Assembly (NCBI GenBank): GCA_051278195.1
Contig: JBNMQM010000002.1
Span: 1 to 64,000 of the forward strand
Origin: JAHRVQ01 sp051278195
GTDB taxonomy: Bacteria > Pseudomonadota > Gammaproteobacteria > Pseudomonadales > Azotimanducaceae
Direction: 5' to 3'
Length of the DNA stretch: 64,000 bases
In this document: positions 35,578-44,545 of the stretch, piece after piece
How positions within the stretch are numbered: the first letter of the stretch is position 1
Layout: every line of letters starts with the position of its first letter
Notes under the pieces: generated by a model
Told to the model about the DNA's origin: nothing
The model's database searches: none
The model's input: only the letters and a program-made list of their open reading frames with translations
Position numbers and translations under genes: made by a program

Positions 35578-35823
35578 ATGGTTTATCCTCTCTACTCCCA
35601 ATCGATCAATACTCTTATGTGGAAGATGACACTCAAGCAGCGCCGTAGGCACGGTGAACTGATGGCCCAAGTTGAAGACATGCGTAACAATGCAAAGCTC
35701 TGGCCGCCAGAAGGTTATGCGCCTGGCGAAAATGAAGAGCAAGACGAGAAGTACGAGAAAGTCATTGAATCCTTCAAGGACCTCGTCGAAGAACTCCACC
35801 AACTTGAACAGGATGTCAGCTAG
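35578..35823 (+). CDS. Small hypothetical protein
   Basis: Starting at the ATG at 35578 (GAGAAG nine bases upstream) gives 81 residues; a GTG at 35548 would add ten. The product is highly charged, with a basic first half (MTLKQRRRHGEL) and an acidic, probably coiled-coil second half (ENEEQDEKYEKVIESFKDLV then EELHQLEQ). No family is recognised. Its stop overlaps the start of the next frame. Confidence 0.4.
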   Translation: MVYPLYSQSINTLMWKMTLKQRRRHGELMAQVEDMRNNAKLWPPEGYAPGENEEQDEKYEKVIESFKDLVEELHQLEQDVS

Positions 35824-36205
35824 ACGTCAACTTTTCACTCGTCGCTGGCGATGCGGTGCGATTGCCGCTCGAGGCGCACCAAAACACCCTTATGCGATCG
35901 CTGTATACCTTGACGAACTCGCGTTAGAACAGGGTTTTGTGTTCACCGGTCCTAGTCTGGTTGGGTCCGAAATGCTTACCACGCCCAGTCGTAAAATTTC
36001 TACAGAAAAGACCGTGGCCCGAGCGCTCGATCGATACCACCATTTCGCTCAGCTTTCTTATAACGAGGTGACTCTAGCCGTAATACTAAGCCGTAAAGGT
36101 GACGTCAGGGATGCAATTCTCACGCCGCTGAGTGAGACCGAGTTGATCAATACTACTGAGTCGCTGAGCGATTTCGGCCTCGCAACGTTTGCACTCCTTG
36201 GGTGA
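35813..36205 (+). CDS. Hypothetical protein overlapping the preceding small gene
   Basis: From the ATG at 35813, which lies inside the end of the preceding frame (11-base overlap), 130 residues can be read. The N-terminus is Arg-rich (MSARRQLFTRRWRCGAIAAR), and the remainder looks globular (HPYAIAVYLDELALEQGFVF, ARALDRYHHFAQLSYNEVTL). I recognise no family. The frame extends upstream without a stop to 35672, so the start is uncertain. The overlap suggests coupling with the small gene, if both are real. Confidence 0.35.
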   Translation: MSARRQLFTRRWRCGAIAARGAPKHPYAIAVYLDELALEQGFVFTGPSLVGSEMLTTPSRKISTEKTVARALDRYHHFAQLSYNEVTLAVILSRKGDVRDAILTPLSETELINTTESLSDFGLATFALLG

Positions 36206-36269
36206 TCAGCAACTGGGATAGTCTAAAGTCGTCAGAGCCTTATAATGCTCGCGCCTAAAACGACACAAT

Positions 36270-37432
36270 ATGCGCAACACAGCTGTTTTCTCCAAAAACG
36301 ATCGGGTCGATAAATCCCCACAACATTCTATGAAGGATGGCGTTGCTTTTTTGCTGATGACGGGTTCAAGTGAAAGCGACTTCGCTGCCTTAGCAATTTT
36401 CCTTAAGGCAACTGCGCCGCAGTTGGCACTGCTGGCTTCCCTGCCGCCCTTGGAGCGGTCATTCAGTTACTGGCTCTGGGCCTAATCGCGGCAGTGCCAG
36501 CACTCTTTGGCGGCAGTAGTTTTTCCTACTTACTCGGGTTTGTCGTACTCTACTTCGTTGGCGCAAACCTTGGGGCACCACTCTGGGGAAGCCTGGTGGG
36601 TGCACTCGGGCCTGAGGTTTGCCGGGGACGATTCTTTGCAACGCGCACGCGTCTGTCTAGTGTCGCTTAATTTTCGGCGCTGTTAGCGGCGGGGTTGATC
36701 CTTCAATTATTTTTCAACTTAGAATTGGCCTACTACGAATTGTTGCAATTTTTTCGATCGGCGTGATTGCTCAATTGGTTTCCACTTGGCATTTGAGCAA
36801 ACTTTATGCTCGGCCTCACGATATCGCAATTGATGGCGATCTCGTATCGCTTTTTCAGCGTGGTTTTTTCTCCGGTGAACGTCGTTTTCTGCGGTTCACG
36901 ACGTTTAATGCTTTCATGCAAGGTGCTGTTGCGATCTCTGGCCCAATGGTGACAGTCTATTGACTGCGAGTTCTGGACTATTCGTATATTCAACTTACGA
37001 TCAATACCGCAGCATCGGTGTTGGTTCAGTTTCTTGTCCTGAGTCGATGGGGGCGGCTTTATGATCTTTTTGGAAACCGTATTATTCTGCAATTAACGGG
37101 ATTCACGATTCCCATTCTATGGATCGTTTCAGCCAACTTTTACTATTTACTTGCGGTGCAGGCTTTAAGTGGCCTGGTCTGGTCGGGATTTTCTTTGAGC
37201 GCTTCAAATTCAGTTTACGACCTGACTTCTTGCAATAAGCGAGCAGGTCTGATCGAAATGTATGGCGTACTTGCTGCAGTTTATGTTTTCGGTGGTGCAT
37301 CGCTGGGTCAAGCCGATTTATGGGGTCTTCTTGTTCAGCGCGATCGCTCGACTGCTGGTGGTACTAACCTTTCTTCCAAGGCCTCTTTTTTCGCGCCACA
37401 CGATCAGATGGCTAACCAGCGACCAGACTTAA
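36270..37432 (+). pseudogene. MFS transporter, several frameshifts and a stop
   Basis: Pieces of one major-facilitator protein follow in order on the + strand. They are ATAPQLALLASLPPL (36270 frame, shift near 36440), then VVLYFVGANLGAPLWGSLVG and PEVCRGRFFATRTRLSSVA (loop 2-3 signature PE-x-x-RGR-F), TAA at about 36670, a third frame with FFSGERRFLRFTTFNAFMQG up to a TGA at 36961-36963, NYYLL-type helices to about 37310, and a last shift into PIYGVFLFSAIARLLVVLTF ending at 37432. At least three frame changes and two stops make this a clear pseudogene. The part between helices 2 and 3 also seems deleted. Confidence 0.8.
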
Positions 37433-37466
37433 GGGGGGAGGTTAGCTCCCCGCTTAAGCGGGCGTC

Positions 37467-40217
37467 CTATAGCCGGTTACCCTCGCTATCAATCAGAATA
37501 GCTTTGCCGTAACCCAGCGCATCGAGATTGGCTTGTACCTTTTCTTTGTCGCCAACCACAACCCAAACCAGGCTGTTAGGAAATATCACTTTTTTAGCGG
37601 CGGCTTCTGCCTCTTGTTTAGATACTGCGCGAATGTTGCTGGCGTAGGTATCGAAATAGTCATCCGCTAGGTCGTATTGGACCATTTGCGCAAGTGATCC
37701 TAATACTGCTCCGCCGGTCTCCCACTGCCCAGGTAGTGAAAGAGTACTGTTCTTCTTCGCCTTAGCCAGTTCTTCCTCAGTAATGGGTGCGTGTGTCAGG
37801 AAGCCATTGATTTCCTTCATTAACTCCTGCAGCGACGCTGCCGTTTTATCTGACTGCACATTGGCGATCGCATAAAAAAACCGTGGTCCTTTTGCATTGA
37901 CGATGCCGGTTCCGGCACCGTAAGACCAACCTTTGTCTTCTCGTAAATTCATATTCACTCTGGAGGTTGAAGCGCCGCCTAAAACGGTGTTCATTAAGCT
38001 GGTCGCCATTTCAAAGTCGTTAGCCTTTGGGGTTGTGACATGGCCGCCGAGGATGACTGATTGCACCGCCTCAGGTCTGTCGATGAGGTAAATAGTGGGT
38101 TTGTCTGATCGTTTCACAGAGGAGATGTTTTTGGTGGGTACATCTGACTCTTTCCAGATAGAAAATTTGGCTTCGAGTAGGGGCATCACTTCTTCTATTG
38201 TGATGTCTCCAACGACGAATATGGTCGCGTTGTTAGGCTTAAACCAGGTGTCGTGGAATTTTTGCAGATCAGCGACTTCAATTCCGGTCACTGATTCCAC
38301 TGTACCGGCGCCTGAGAACGGATTGCTGTAGGCATGACCATCGCCATAAACAAGGCGTGGGAATATTCGTAACGCCATGCTTTGGGGGCTGAACTGCTCA
38401 CGGCGAATTGAATTGAGCTGTTGGATTTTAAGCCGGGCCAGTTCTTTCTCGGGAAATGCTGGATTTAGAACCACGTCAGCAAAAATATCGAGTGAATCCT
38501 CAAGTGTGGTGGTAAGTGCGGAGAAATTGACAACAGAGTTGTCCAAGCTTGATCCCGCGCCCACGCTTGCGCCTAGTAGGGTTAGTTCTTCTCCGATGTC
38601 GAGTGCATCTCGTTTCTTGGTGCCCTCATCCAACATGTTCATCGCTAGGCGAGCAACACCGGGTGTGGCGAACTGATCAGCGGCGTAGCCGGCGTCTATG
38701 GATAGCATCATGCGAACAACGGGTACGGCGGAACGATTTGCGACGATGACGTTGAGTCCATTACTTAAAGTCGCGCGTTGATATTTCTCAAAGGCGATTT
38801 CTGGCGCTGGGCCTAATGTCGGCAAGCCGCTTCGATCGACTTCGCTCTCCTTTGCGGCCAGTTCTGGGAAAGGACGTATCTCTAATTGATAAAGGCCATC
38901 CGAGAGCCACTTAACGGCGGTTTCACGGAGTTGGTCTCGTGTTGCATTTTTAATCGTATCCAGGTCAATTTTGTAATGCGCTGGATCACCGGTATAAATG
39001 TAGTTCGACGCCAAAATATCGGACTTGCCACCGAAACCGCCGATGCTTTCCATGCCTCGAACGAAACCACTAATAGTTTGAATTTTGACTCGTTCCAATT
39101 CCTTGCGGGTTGGACCTTTGTCGAGAAATTTATTCAGTTCTTCGGTAATGATTGCATCTATTTTTTCTTCGGATACGCCAGGGTTAATCATGGCCGAGAT
39201 TTCAAAGGTACCGGCAATTTCACCCGCAGAGGTGTAAGCACTAACGGAAGAGACCAGCTGCTCATCATAGACGAGGCGCTTGTAAAGTCTGGAGCTCTTG
39301 CCGCTGCTCATGATGGCCGCAGCCAGGTCTAGATAAGTCGTTTCGAGTTCGTTGTTACCGCCGATGTTCCATGATTTCATCATCATTGTTTCTGAAACAC
39401 GGTCGTAGCTGATTTGCTTCTGCGTGCCAGTGAGCTTGTTCGGCCATTGTTGATGCTTAGTTAAAGGAGGTCCTGGCTGGATCTCACCAAAGTAGTGCTT
39501 AACCCGTTCCACAACCGCCGCGGTTTCAACGTCACCGGCGATAACCAGAACAGTATTGTTAGCGCCATAGTACTGTTTAAACCATTCGTGGACGTCTTCG
39601 ACTGTGGCTGCCTCCAGATCATCCATAGACCCGATGGTGGTCCAGGAGTAAGGGTGCTGATAGGGATAGATACTGGGATACTGAATTTCTGCTGCGCGTC
39701 CGTAGGGGCTGTTTTCGCGCTGTCGTTTTTCGTTTTTTACGACCTCTCTTTGTTCGTCCAACTTTTCTTGGGTGATGGCGCCTAGCAGATTGCCCATTCG
39801 GTCAGACTCGAGCCAAAGGATACTGTCGAGGGCATTCTTGGGAACGTTCTGAAAATAATTTGTTCGGTCACGGCTCGTGGTGCCGTTGATGGTCGTAGCC
39901 CCGAGGCGTTCTGTTGCCTGAAAGTAATCATCATCGAAGTTTTCGCTACCGTTAAACATAAGGTGTTCAAAAAGATGTGCAAACCCAGTCTTACCTCGAA
40001 CTTCGTTCTTTGAGCCGACGTGATACCAGATATTGACGGCGACGATCGGCGCCTTGCGATCCTCGTGGACAATGAGCGTCAGGCCGTTGTCTAATTTAAA
40101 AACTTCATGGGGAATATCAACGTTCAGATCAAATCGGTCATCGGCCGCGACGACTGCGCCGGAAATCAACATGCCGAGGCTAATGAGCCAGATTCGGGAC
40201 AAAAGAGTGGATGTCAT
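37467..40217 (-). CDS. Periplasmic M16-family zinc peptidase, two-domain
   Basis: The 916-residue precursor starts with a signal peptide (LISLGMLISGAVVAADD). The N-terminal M16 unit has the inverted zinc motif H-x-x-E-H in FAHLFEHLMFNGS (about residue 80). The C-terminal unit (from about 470, ATLSNGLNVIVANRSAVPVV) is the inactive, substrate-clamping half seen in pitrilysin-like proteins. Such proteases (PqqL/YhjJ-like, insulinase family) degrade peptides in a closed chamber. The fragment GGASTSRVNMNLREDKGWSY is typical of the C-terminal half. A GC-rich palindrome follows its stop (37433-37465), but without a T-run. The gene stands alone. Confidence 0.92.
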   Translation of the reverse strand: MTSTLLSRIWLISLGMLISGAVVAADDRFDLNVDIPHEVFKLDNGLTLIVHEDRKAPIVAVNIWYHVGSKNEVRGKTGFAHLFEHLMFNGSENFDDDYFQATERLGATTINGTTSRDRTNYFQNVPKNALDSILWLESDRMGNLLGAITQEKLDEQREVVKNEKRQRENSPYGRAAEIQYPSIYPYQHPYSWTTIGSMDDLEAATVEDVHEWFKQYYGANNTVLVIAGDVETAAVVERVKHYFGEIQPGPPLTKHQQWPNKLTGTQKQISYDRVSETMMMKSWNIGGNNELETTYLDLAAAIMSSGKSSRLYKRLVYDEQLVSSVSAYTSAGEIAGTFEISAMINPGVSEEKIDAIITEELNKFLDKGPTRKELERVKIQTISGFVRGMESIGGFGGKSDILASNYIYTGDPAHYKIDLDTIKNATRDQLRETAVKWLSDGLYQLEIRPFPELAAKESEVDRSGLPTLGPAPEIAFEKYQRATLSNGLNVIVANRSAVPVVRMMLSIDAGYAADQFATPGVARLAMNMLDEGTKKRDALDIGEELTLLGASVGAGSSLDNSVVNFSALTTTLEDSLDIFADVVLNPAFPEKELARLKIQQLNSIRREQFSPQSMALRIFPRLVYGDGHAYSNPFSGAGTVESVTGIEVADLQKFHDTWFKPNNATIFVVGDITIEEVMPLLEAKFSIWKESDVPTKNISSVKRSDKPTIYLIDRPEAVQSVILGGHVTTPKANDFEMATSLMNTVLGGASTSRVNMNLREDKGWSYGAGTGIVNAKGPRFFYAIANVQSDKTAASLQELMKEINGFLTHAPITEEELAKAKKNSTLSLPGQWETGGAVLGSLAQMVQYDLADDYFDTYASNIRAVSKQEAEAAAKKVIFPNSLVWVVVGDKEKVQANLDALGYGKAILIDSEGNRL

Positions 40218-40307
40218 GGGTATCGCTCGTAGGGTTTGGTGGGGTGAGTGTAATAAATAGATAAGTCCAGTCGAAATGGAAACGGGCTCAACCGAACCTA
40301 TTATACG

Positions 40308-40871
40308 TTAGTTGAGTTTCTTGGATTTCCAGTACTTGGTGCCCTGTAGTGTCGCTTGCAAGGCCAATCCATTCTCCGTCAACTGGTAAAGAGAAACACC
40401 ATTGATCACGCTGGCGGACAAACTGGTTTCGTCACCTTTGTCGCCGGATTTTGCCGCGGCATCAGCTTGACCGGAAAAGTCCCAGCCGCTGCTAATAAAT
40501 GTTTTCATGGCATCTCGATTATGAAAAACAAATACGCCGCGAAAATCTTTTATGCCCAGGCCGAAGCCAACGCCTGCAGAGCCCATGTTCATGTAGGTAT
40601 TGTCGCCGCTCTGATTGTCGTGGACGACACCTTGGCCGCCGCCGGCCGAGAACAACACCAGATTGATGCCGATGTTCGAAAATACCGCATAGCCTTCGGC
40701 TTTTTTAACCTCGGATTTTGTCGATGGTTTCTCGCGATATAGCCGCGCCAAAACCTCAGTACGCATGTCGAGAATTTTTTGTCGCTTCTTCTCCGCACCG
40801 TCGGCGTAAGAGGGCCCCGATATTAGCGACATTGTGGTCATAAATAGTGTAAGTAAGGCAATTTGTCTCAT
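40308..40871 (-). CDS. SYLF-domain (Ysc84-type) lipid-binding protein, secreted
   Basis: This is a 187-residue precursor from the ATG at 40871, with GAGGT seven bases upstream; the longer frame to 40916 is rejected. A signal peptide (MRQIALLTLFMTTMSLISG) is followed by the SYLF fold: KKAEGYAVFSNIGINLVLFS, GGGQGVVHDNQSG, MNMGSAGVGFGLGIKDFRGV and a C-terminal part with GTKYWKSKKLN. SYLF proteins bind phosphoinositides in eukaryotes; bacterial ones are exported and of unknown role. The gene lies 88 bases from the divergent alpha/beta hydrolase. Confidence 0.85.
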   Translation of the reverse strand: MRQIALLTLFMTTMSLISGPSYADGAEKKRQKILDMRTEVLARLYREKPSTKSEVKKAEGYAVFSNIGINLVLFSAGGGQGVVHDNQSGDNTYMNMGSAGVGFGLGIKDFRGVFVFHNRDAMKTFISSGWDFSGQADAAAKSGDKGDETSLSASVINGVSLYQLTENGLALQATLQGTKYWKSKKLN

Positions 40872-40964
40872 TTTAACCTCAATCAGTTCTGTAGGATCGA
40901 TGCGGCGCAGCCCCACCCTAAGCCGTCTATAATAGCGCAGATATAACAGTTTAAGGGTTTGATT

Positions 40965-41843
40965 TTGAATCGGTTTTATTTTTTGGGCGCCAACGCAAAG
41001 CTATCAGGTGTCACTTTTGGTGACCCTCAATCGCCGCCGCTGGTGATGATACATGGCATGCGAGACCATGCACTTGGGCTCAATGCTCTGATGGAAAACC
41101 TGTCAGCTGACTATTATGTCGTCGCTCCTGACCTCCGCGGCCACGGGCATAGCGATAAAACAAGTACCTATACCATGGTGCAGTTTGTCGCAGACGTGAA
41201 GGCGCTTTATACCCACCTGCAGCTTGAGCAAGCCATACTGGTGGGGCACAGCCTAGGAGGGCATATTGCGCTGCGCTTCGCCGCGGCCTTTCCAGAGCAC
41301 GTGAATCAGTTGCTGCTGCTGGATGGCATGGGACCGCCGAGCTTACCAACAGACTCTGCTGCATTGGGCCGGCGCTTTCGTGAAGGCGTGGGTATGGTTC
41401 TGAGCATTACGGGGGACCGGCGGCAGATCCCAAATATTGATGATGCGATCGGGCGATTGAAGCAAAACAACCCATTAATGTCAGAGCCATTGGCCCAATT
41501 GGTCGTGGAAGAGGGCACTGAGCCTCATCCGGATGGTGGCGTTCGTTGGCGTTGGGAGAGCGCTGTGAATATGGTCTGGCATACGTTTTCTCAAGCAGAG
41601 TCGGAAAGTCTGATGACTTCGATAAACTGTCCCGTACTGATCGTGACCGGCGAGCATGGTCTGGCCTATTGGGCGGCGATGCGCGCTGAGCTCAGTGACC
41701 CAGTACACTACCAACAAGAGCTCGCAAGACGTACGGGTTTATTCCCAGATGCACGGCATGTAACCGTTGCCGGCGCCGGGCATATGCTGCACTACGATCA
41801 GCCAAAGGCTCTGTTAAAAGAGCTGCGGCTGTTTGTCGACTGA
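40965..41843 (+). CDS. Alpha/beta-hydrolase fold protein
   Basis: The product has 292-294 residues depending on the start. TTG at 40965 is best placed behind AAGGG; TTG at 40959 is too close to it; no ATG is available. The fold shows the oxyanion strand MIHGMRDHALGLNAL, the APDLRGHGHSDK strand, the nucleophile elbow VGHSLGGHIALRFA (Ser near residue 97), and the catalytic His in VAGAGHMLHYDQP near the end. The acid is probably the Glu or Asp after VTGEHGLAY. Such enzymes hydrolyse esters, lactones or C-C bonds; the substrate is unknown. The third strand and cap do not point to a specific subfamily. Confidence 0.85.
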   Translation: MNRFYFLGANAKLSGVTFGDPQSPPLVMIHGMRDHALGLNALMENLSADYYVVAPDLRGHGHSDKTSTYTMVQFVADVKALYTHLQLEQAILVGHSLGGHIALRFAAAFPEHVNQLLLLDGMGPPSLPTDSAALGRRFREGVGMVLSITGDRRQIPNIDDAIGRLKQNNPLMSEPLAQLVVEEGTEPHPDGGVRWRWESAVNMVWHTFSQAESESLMTSINCPVLIVTGEHGLAYWAAMRAELSDPVHYQQELARRTGLFPDARHVTVAGAGHMLHYDQPKALLKELRLFVD

Positions 41844-41914
41844 CGTCACTAACGGTTCCCATATTGGAGTTTCATCCCGTGCCGGCACAAAATTTGAACG
41901 ATGACGTGCAGATT

Positions 41915-42006
41915 GATGTGCCTCTAGTCACAGGAAAGATGTGCCTTTAGTCACAGGAAAGATGTGCCTTTAGTCACAGGAAAGATGTGCCTCTAGTCAC
42001 AGGAAA
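41915..42006 (+). repeat. 23-bp tandem repeat, four copies
   Basis: Four head-to-tail copies of GATGTGCCTYTAGTCACAGG plus AAA (41915-41937, 41938-41960, 41961-41983, 41984-42006) differ only at a C/T position. Copies 1 and 4 have C, copies 2 and 3 have T. They lie in a 390-base gap between the hydrolase and a putative secreted-protein gene. No coding frame is favoured, since 23 is not a multiple of three. The remaining part of the gap, 42007-42235, shows nothing identifiable. Confidence 0.95.
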
Positions 42007-42235
42007 GATCACTCAGGCGTATCAGTGAGTCATTGAAGTTTCGAATAGTATCTCGCCGGAGAACCAGACGTTTGTAAGTTAGTTCATCGACTAAAGGTAA
42101 GAATAACTCCCGGTTCGGCTAGACAATGACTTAGGACAAAGAGGCGATTGGCTCTTAGAAACCAAAGCGATTGTGTTACACCAAAAATCTATGATCTGTT
42201 TGTTACTTAGCACTCATTCCGATTAAGGTTAGAGT

Positions 42236-43000
42236 ATGAAGATTTCAAAAATTGGTGCTGTTGCGGCTCTAAGTGCTGTCTTAGTAGCCTCCGGTTATTT
42301 CTACTGCGAATCTATGCCTTCGCGAATTCAAGTCTCTAGCGACAGCGCGACAATCCCGAACTTGAAACAGCCAGACATAGAATACAAAGCGAAGCAGCTG
42401 CAGGTGCTGGAGCCTCGAATATTGGTCGATCCTGAGTCATTGGAAACTGGGGTTGCTAACAACTCATCAACCATAAAGTGCTCTAAAGACGTGTTCTATG
42501 AAGCCGATGGAACAGCATTCGAAGCGTACATGTGTGAGGACAGCACTACCCCTCATCCGTACGCTGAATATCCAACCGAGTCACTTGAGAGCCTTGCTTA
42601 CAGTGATTCTGAAGCTGCATTAATGCTAGGGAAACGGTTCAGTCAAACTGATGAGGATGTCGCCGTTAAATGGATGGTAAGGGCATCCGCCTTGGATGGT
42701 GGCAGCACGGAACCTCTAAACTGGCTTTCTAACAGGCTATTTTCACTAGATGAAATAGATGGTGACTTCCAAGCAGCTATAGTTGGGAAGCGTTATGTGC
42801 TCCAACGGGTAGCGCAGAGACTAGGCGACTCACCAGGGGCGTTCGTTCACACTCACAATCTACTAACTGCGCATGGGATCACTGAGAAACAACTAGAAAC
42901 ACTAGATAAAGCGGCCGACAAAATATTGGAGTCAATCGCGAAGATCAGCTACGACATCAACGGTGAAGAGACAATTATTGGGGGTGAAGTTGATGCGTAA
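42236..43000 (+). CDS. Putative exported protein with Sel1-like helical region
   Basis: The 254 residues begin with an N-terminal hydrophobic stretch (IGAVAALSAVLVASGYFYCE) that may be a signal or anchor; the Cys is not in a good lipobox. A Cys pair (TIKCSKDVFYE, EAYMCEDSTT) may form a disulfide. The segment SEAALMLGKRFSQTDEDVAV then KWMVRASALDGGSTEPL resembles a Sel1/TPR-like helical repeat. No known family is certain. The stop at 42998-43000 overlaps the start of a second signal-peptide frame at 42993, so the two form a unit. Confidence 0.55.
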   Translation: MKISKIGAVAALSAVLVASGYFYCESMPSRIQVSSDSATIPNLKQPDIEYKAKQLQVLEPRILVDPESLETGVANNSSTIKCSKDVFYEADGTAFEAYMCEDSTTPHPYAEYPTESLESLAYSDSEAALMLGKRFSQTDEDVAVKWMVRASALDGGSTEPLNWLSNRLFSLDEIDGDFQAAIVGKRYVLQRVAQRLGDSPGAFVHTHNLLTAHGITEKQLETLDKAADKILESIAKISYDINGEETIIGGEVDA

Positions 43001-43588
43001 GCTAATTTTGGCTCTAACGTTGTTATTGACCGCCAACCTTGTGTTGGCTTCTTCGACTGAAGTGGTAATGTGTTCGAGCTGAGAAACTTTCAGGGTCAAT
43101 CTTCACTCGTTGATATAAATGTGATTACTGAAACGTATACCTTCACATTTTTAAGCTGGGCGTATGCCACAACAATTCAAGTAAACTCACTTGAAATAAT
43201 TGTTCAGAGGTCTGACGGCACGCAGACTAAGTACACGGTTTTTCCAGCCACATCGAACCTGACCGTCGGTGTAGACAACTATGGCCGCGTATCCTCCGAA
43301 TCAGTGGGTGGGGAATCGGAGGGATCAGCTGACGGGGAAGAATATGACTCCGATGGTCTGCCCGACATTGAGTATTTCTCTGAGCCGGATTACGACGATT
43401 GTAGTGCCTGCTATACAGATGAGATAGAACTCTAAGCGCCACTTATTGTAGAGCGCGGTGGCGAGAGCGCCCGTTCTGCAATCCTTTCAACTGAGGTGAT
43501 CAAGGCATTGATCGAAATATCTGGAAACAGATTTAGCGTTAAGGTTGAACCTTTACGGACCGACGAATGGCACTTTGATTCGCTTTAA
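42993..43588 (+). pseudogene. Frameshifted small exported protein
   Basis: From the ATG at 42993 (GGGGGTGAAG just upstream, overlapping the previous stop) a good signal peptide is read (MRKLILALTLLLTANLVLAS) followed by TEVVMCSS and a TGA. One frame over, the protein continues sensibly as ELRNFQGQSSLVDINVITET to DDCSACYTDEIEL with a stop at 43433-43435. The same frame then stays open after that stop for a further 50 codons (APLIVERGGESARSAILSTE to a TAA at 43586-43588). A frameshift near 43065 and possibly a premature stop explain this; a sequencing error is an alternative for the first. Family unknown. Confidence 0.5.
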
Positions 43589-43803
43589 CGACACGGAATC
43601 GTTTCGCCATAAATAATTCTTTATCAAAAAACTCACAATTTCTTTTTTGTAGATTTTAAGTTTTTTCTTCTGTAACTGGCCGGAATAGTGAGCTTTGCTT
43701 TGGCTTTGCCACGTTGGGATTGGAGCCAAAATCAGGACGCCGAGCAATACCAAATTCCGTGGTCTGTCGTTCACGTTGTCTCTCCCTTTTTACGGGCTTG
43801 CGG
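43589..43803. other. Intergenic, no recognisable feature
   Basis: An AT-rich stretch between the broken exported protein and the GNAT fragment. Short minus-strand frames here are Lys-rich and resemble no family. Confidence 0.4.
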
Positions 43804-44205
43804 CTAAGGTTTATTGTTGCGGGTAATTCCGTAAAGCAGTCGCGCTGGGTTAATTGGGTCAAGTGGCATCATGCCGCATCGCTTCATTACTCGTTCACTT
43901 GCAGAGTTTTTTTCGTCGCACTCGGCGATGACTCTGCTCGCGCCTAGTTCAAAGGCATAGTTAATAATGAGCATGGATGCTTCTGAGGCGTAGCCATTGC
44001 CCCACGAAGAAGGTTCGAAGAAATAGCCAATTTCAGCGATATCCGAGTTGCAGTGCGCAGCACTGGCTCGGTACTCAAAGCCAACATTTCCGATGGTTTT
44101 TTTCGTTGAGATTCGCTCAACTGCTAAAAAATAGCTGGGCCTCGGATGATCGGCTCGTTGTGAGGCAATGATCTGATCCAATTCGAGCGCGGCATCCTCT
44201 GTCGA
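43804..44205 (-). pseudogene. GNAT acetyltransferase (RimJ/RimL type), N-terminally truncated
   Basis: The readable part has the acetyl-CoA-binding half of a RimL-like enzyme: FLAVERISTKKTIGNVGFEY, DIAEIGYFFEPSSWGNGYAS, EASMLIINYAFELGASRVIA and NSASERVMKRCGM. The first strand and helix (about 40 residues) are missing. The frame is closed by a TAG at 44206-44208, and the only start is a TTG at 44181 without a ribosome site. It follows two other broken genes on the same strand. It could still be translated from a TTG, but as a truncated protein. Confidence 0.6.
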
Positions 44206-44262
44206 CTAGACGCTCACTTTGTAATTCCACTTTCATTGCAGAAGCCTTCATGAAAATGACGC

Positions 44263-44524
44263 TTATCGGCCAACTACCGACCCAGCGCCGTCATTGCTGC
44301 CAACAATCCACTTCTCTGCACCAAGCAGGACGCGTTGCTTCTCGACGAACTCGTCTTCTGGGACCCGCACTCAGTCTGGCTTCAAACTATAGAGGTCAAG
44401 GTGGATAAGCGGCGGGCCAGTTTTCGCGGATAGCACCTTTGAGAGTTTGCTCTTTCCGGCACCCGCCATGCCGGTGACAACAATGCAGTTACCAACTATT
44501 GGAGGTGTTTTTTTTTACGCGCAT
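44263..44524 (-). pseudogene. P-loop kinase of adenylate-kinase/FlaR type, broken
   Basis: The start ATG at 44524 lies 21 bases after the Hsp70 stop. The frame MRVKKK runs into a run of nine A residues (44508-44516). One extra base would join it to CIVVTGMAGAGKSKLSKVLS, with the Walker A GMAGAGKSK, then HLDLYSLKPD, an in-frame TGA (44371-44373) where relatives usually have Trp, and VRVPEDEFVEKQRVLLGAEK then WIVGSND. The remainder is lost. A homopolymer frameshift, a stop and a truncation indicate a dead gene that once followed the chaperone gene. Confidence 0.65.
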
Positions 44525-44545
44525 AGCACGCAAGATTTCGTTGCC

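Noticed and set aside
37433..37465. Intrinsic terminator after the M16 peptidase gene
   Set aside because: GC-rich palindromes are present, but no T-run follows on the relevant strand.
41915..42006. CRISPR array
   Set aside because: The repeats are directly adjacent without spacers, and no cas genes are present.
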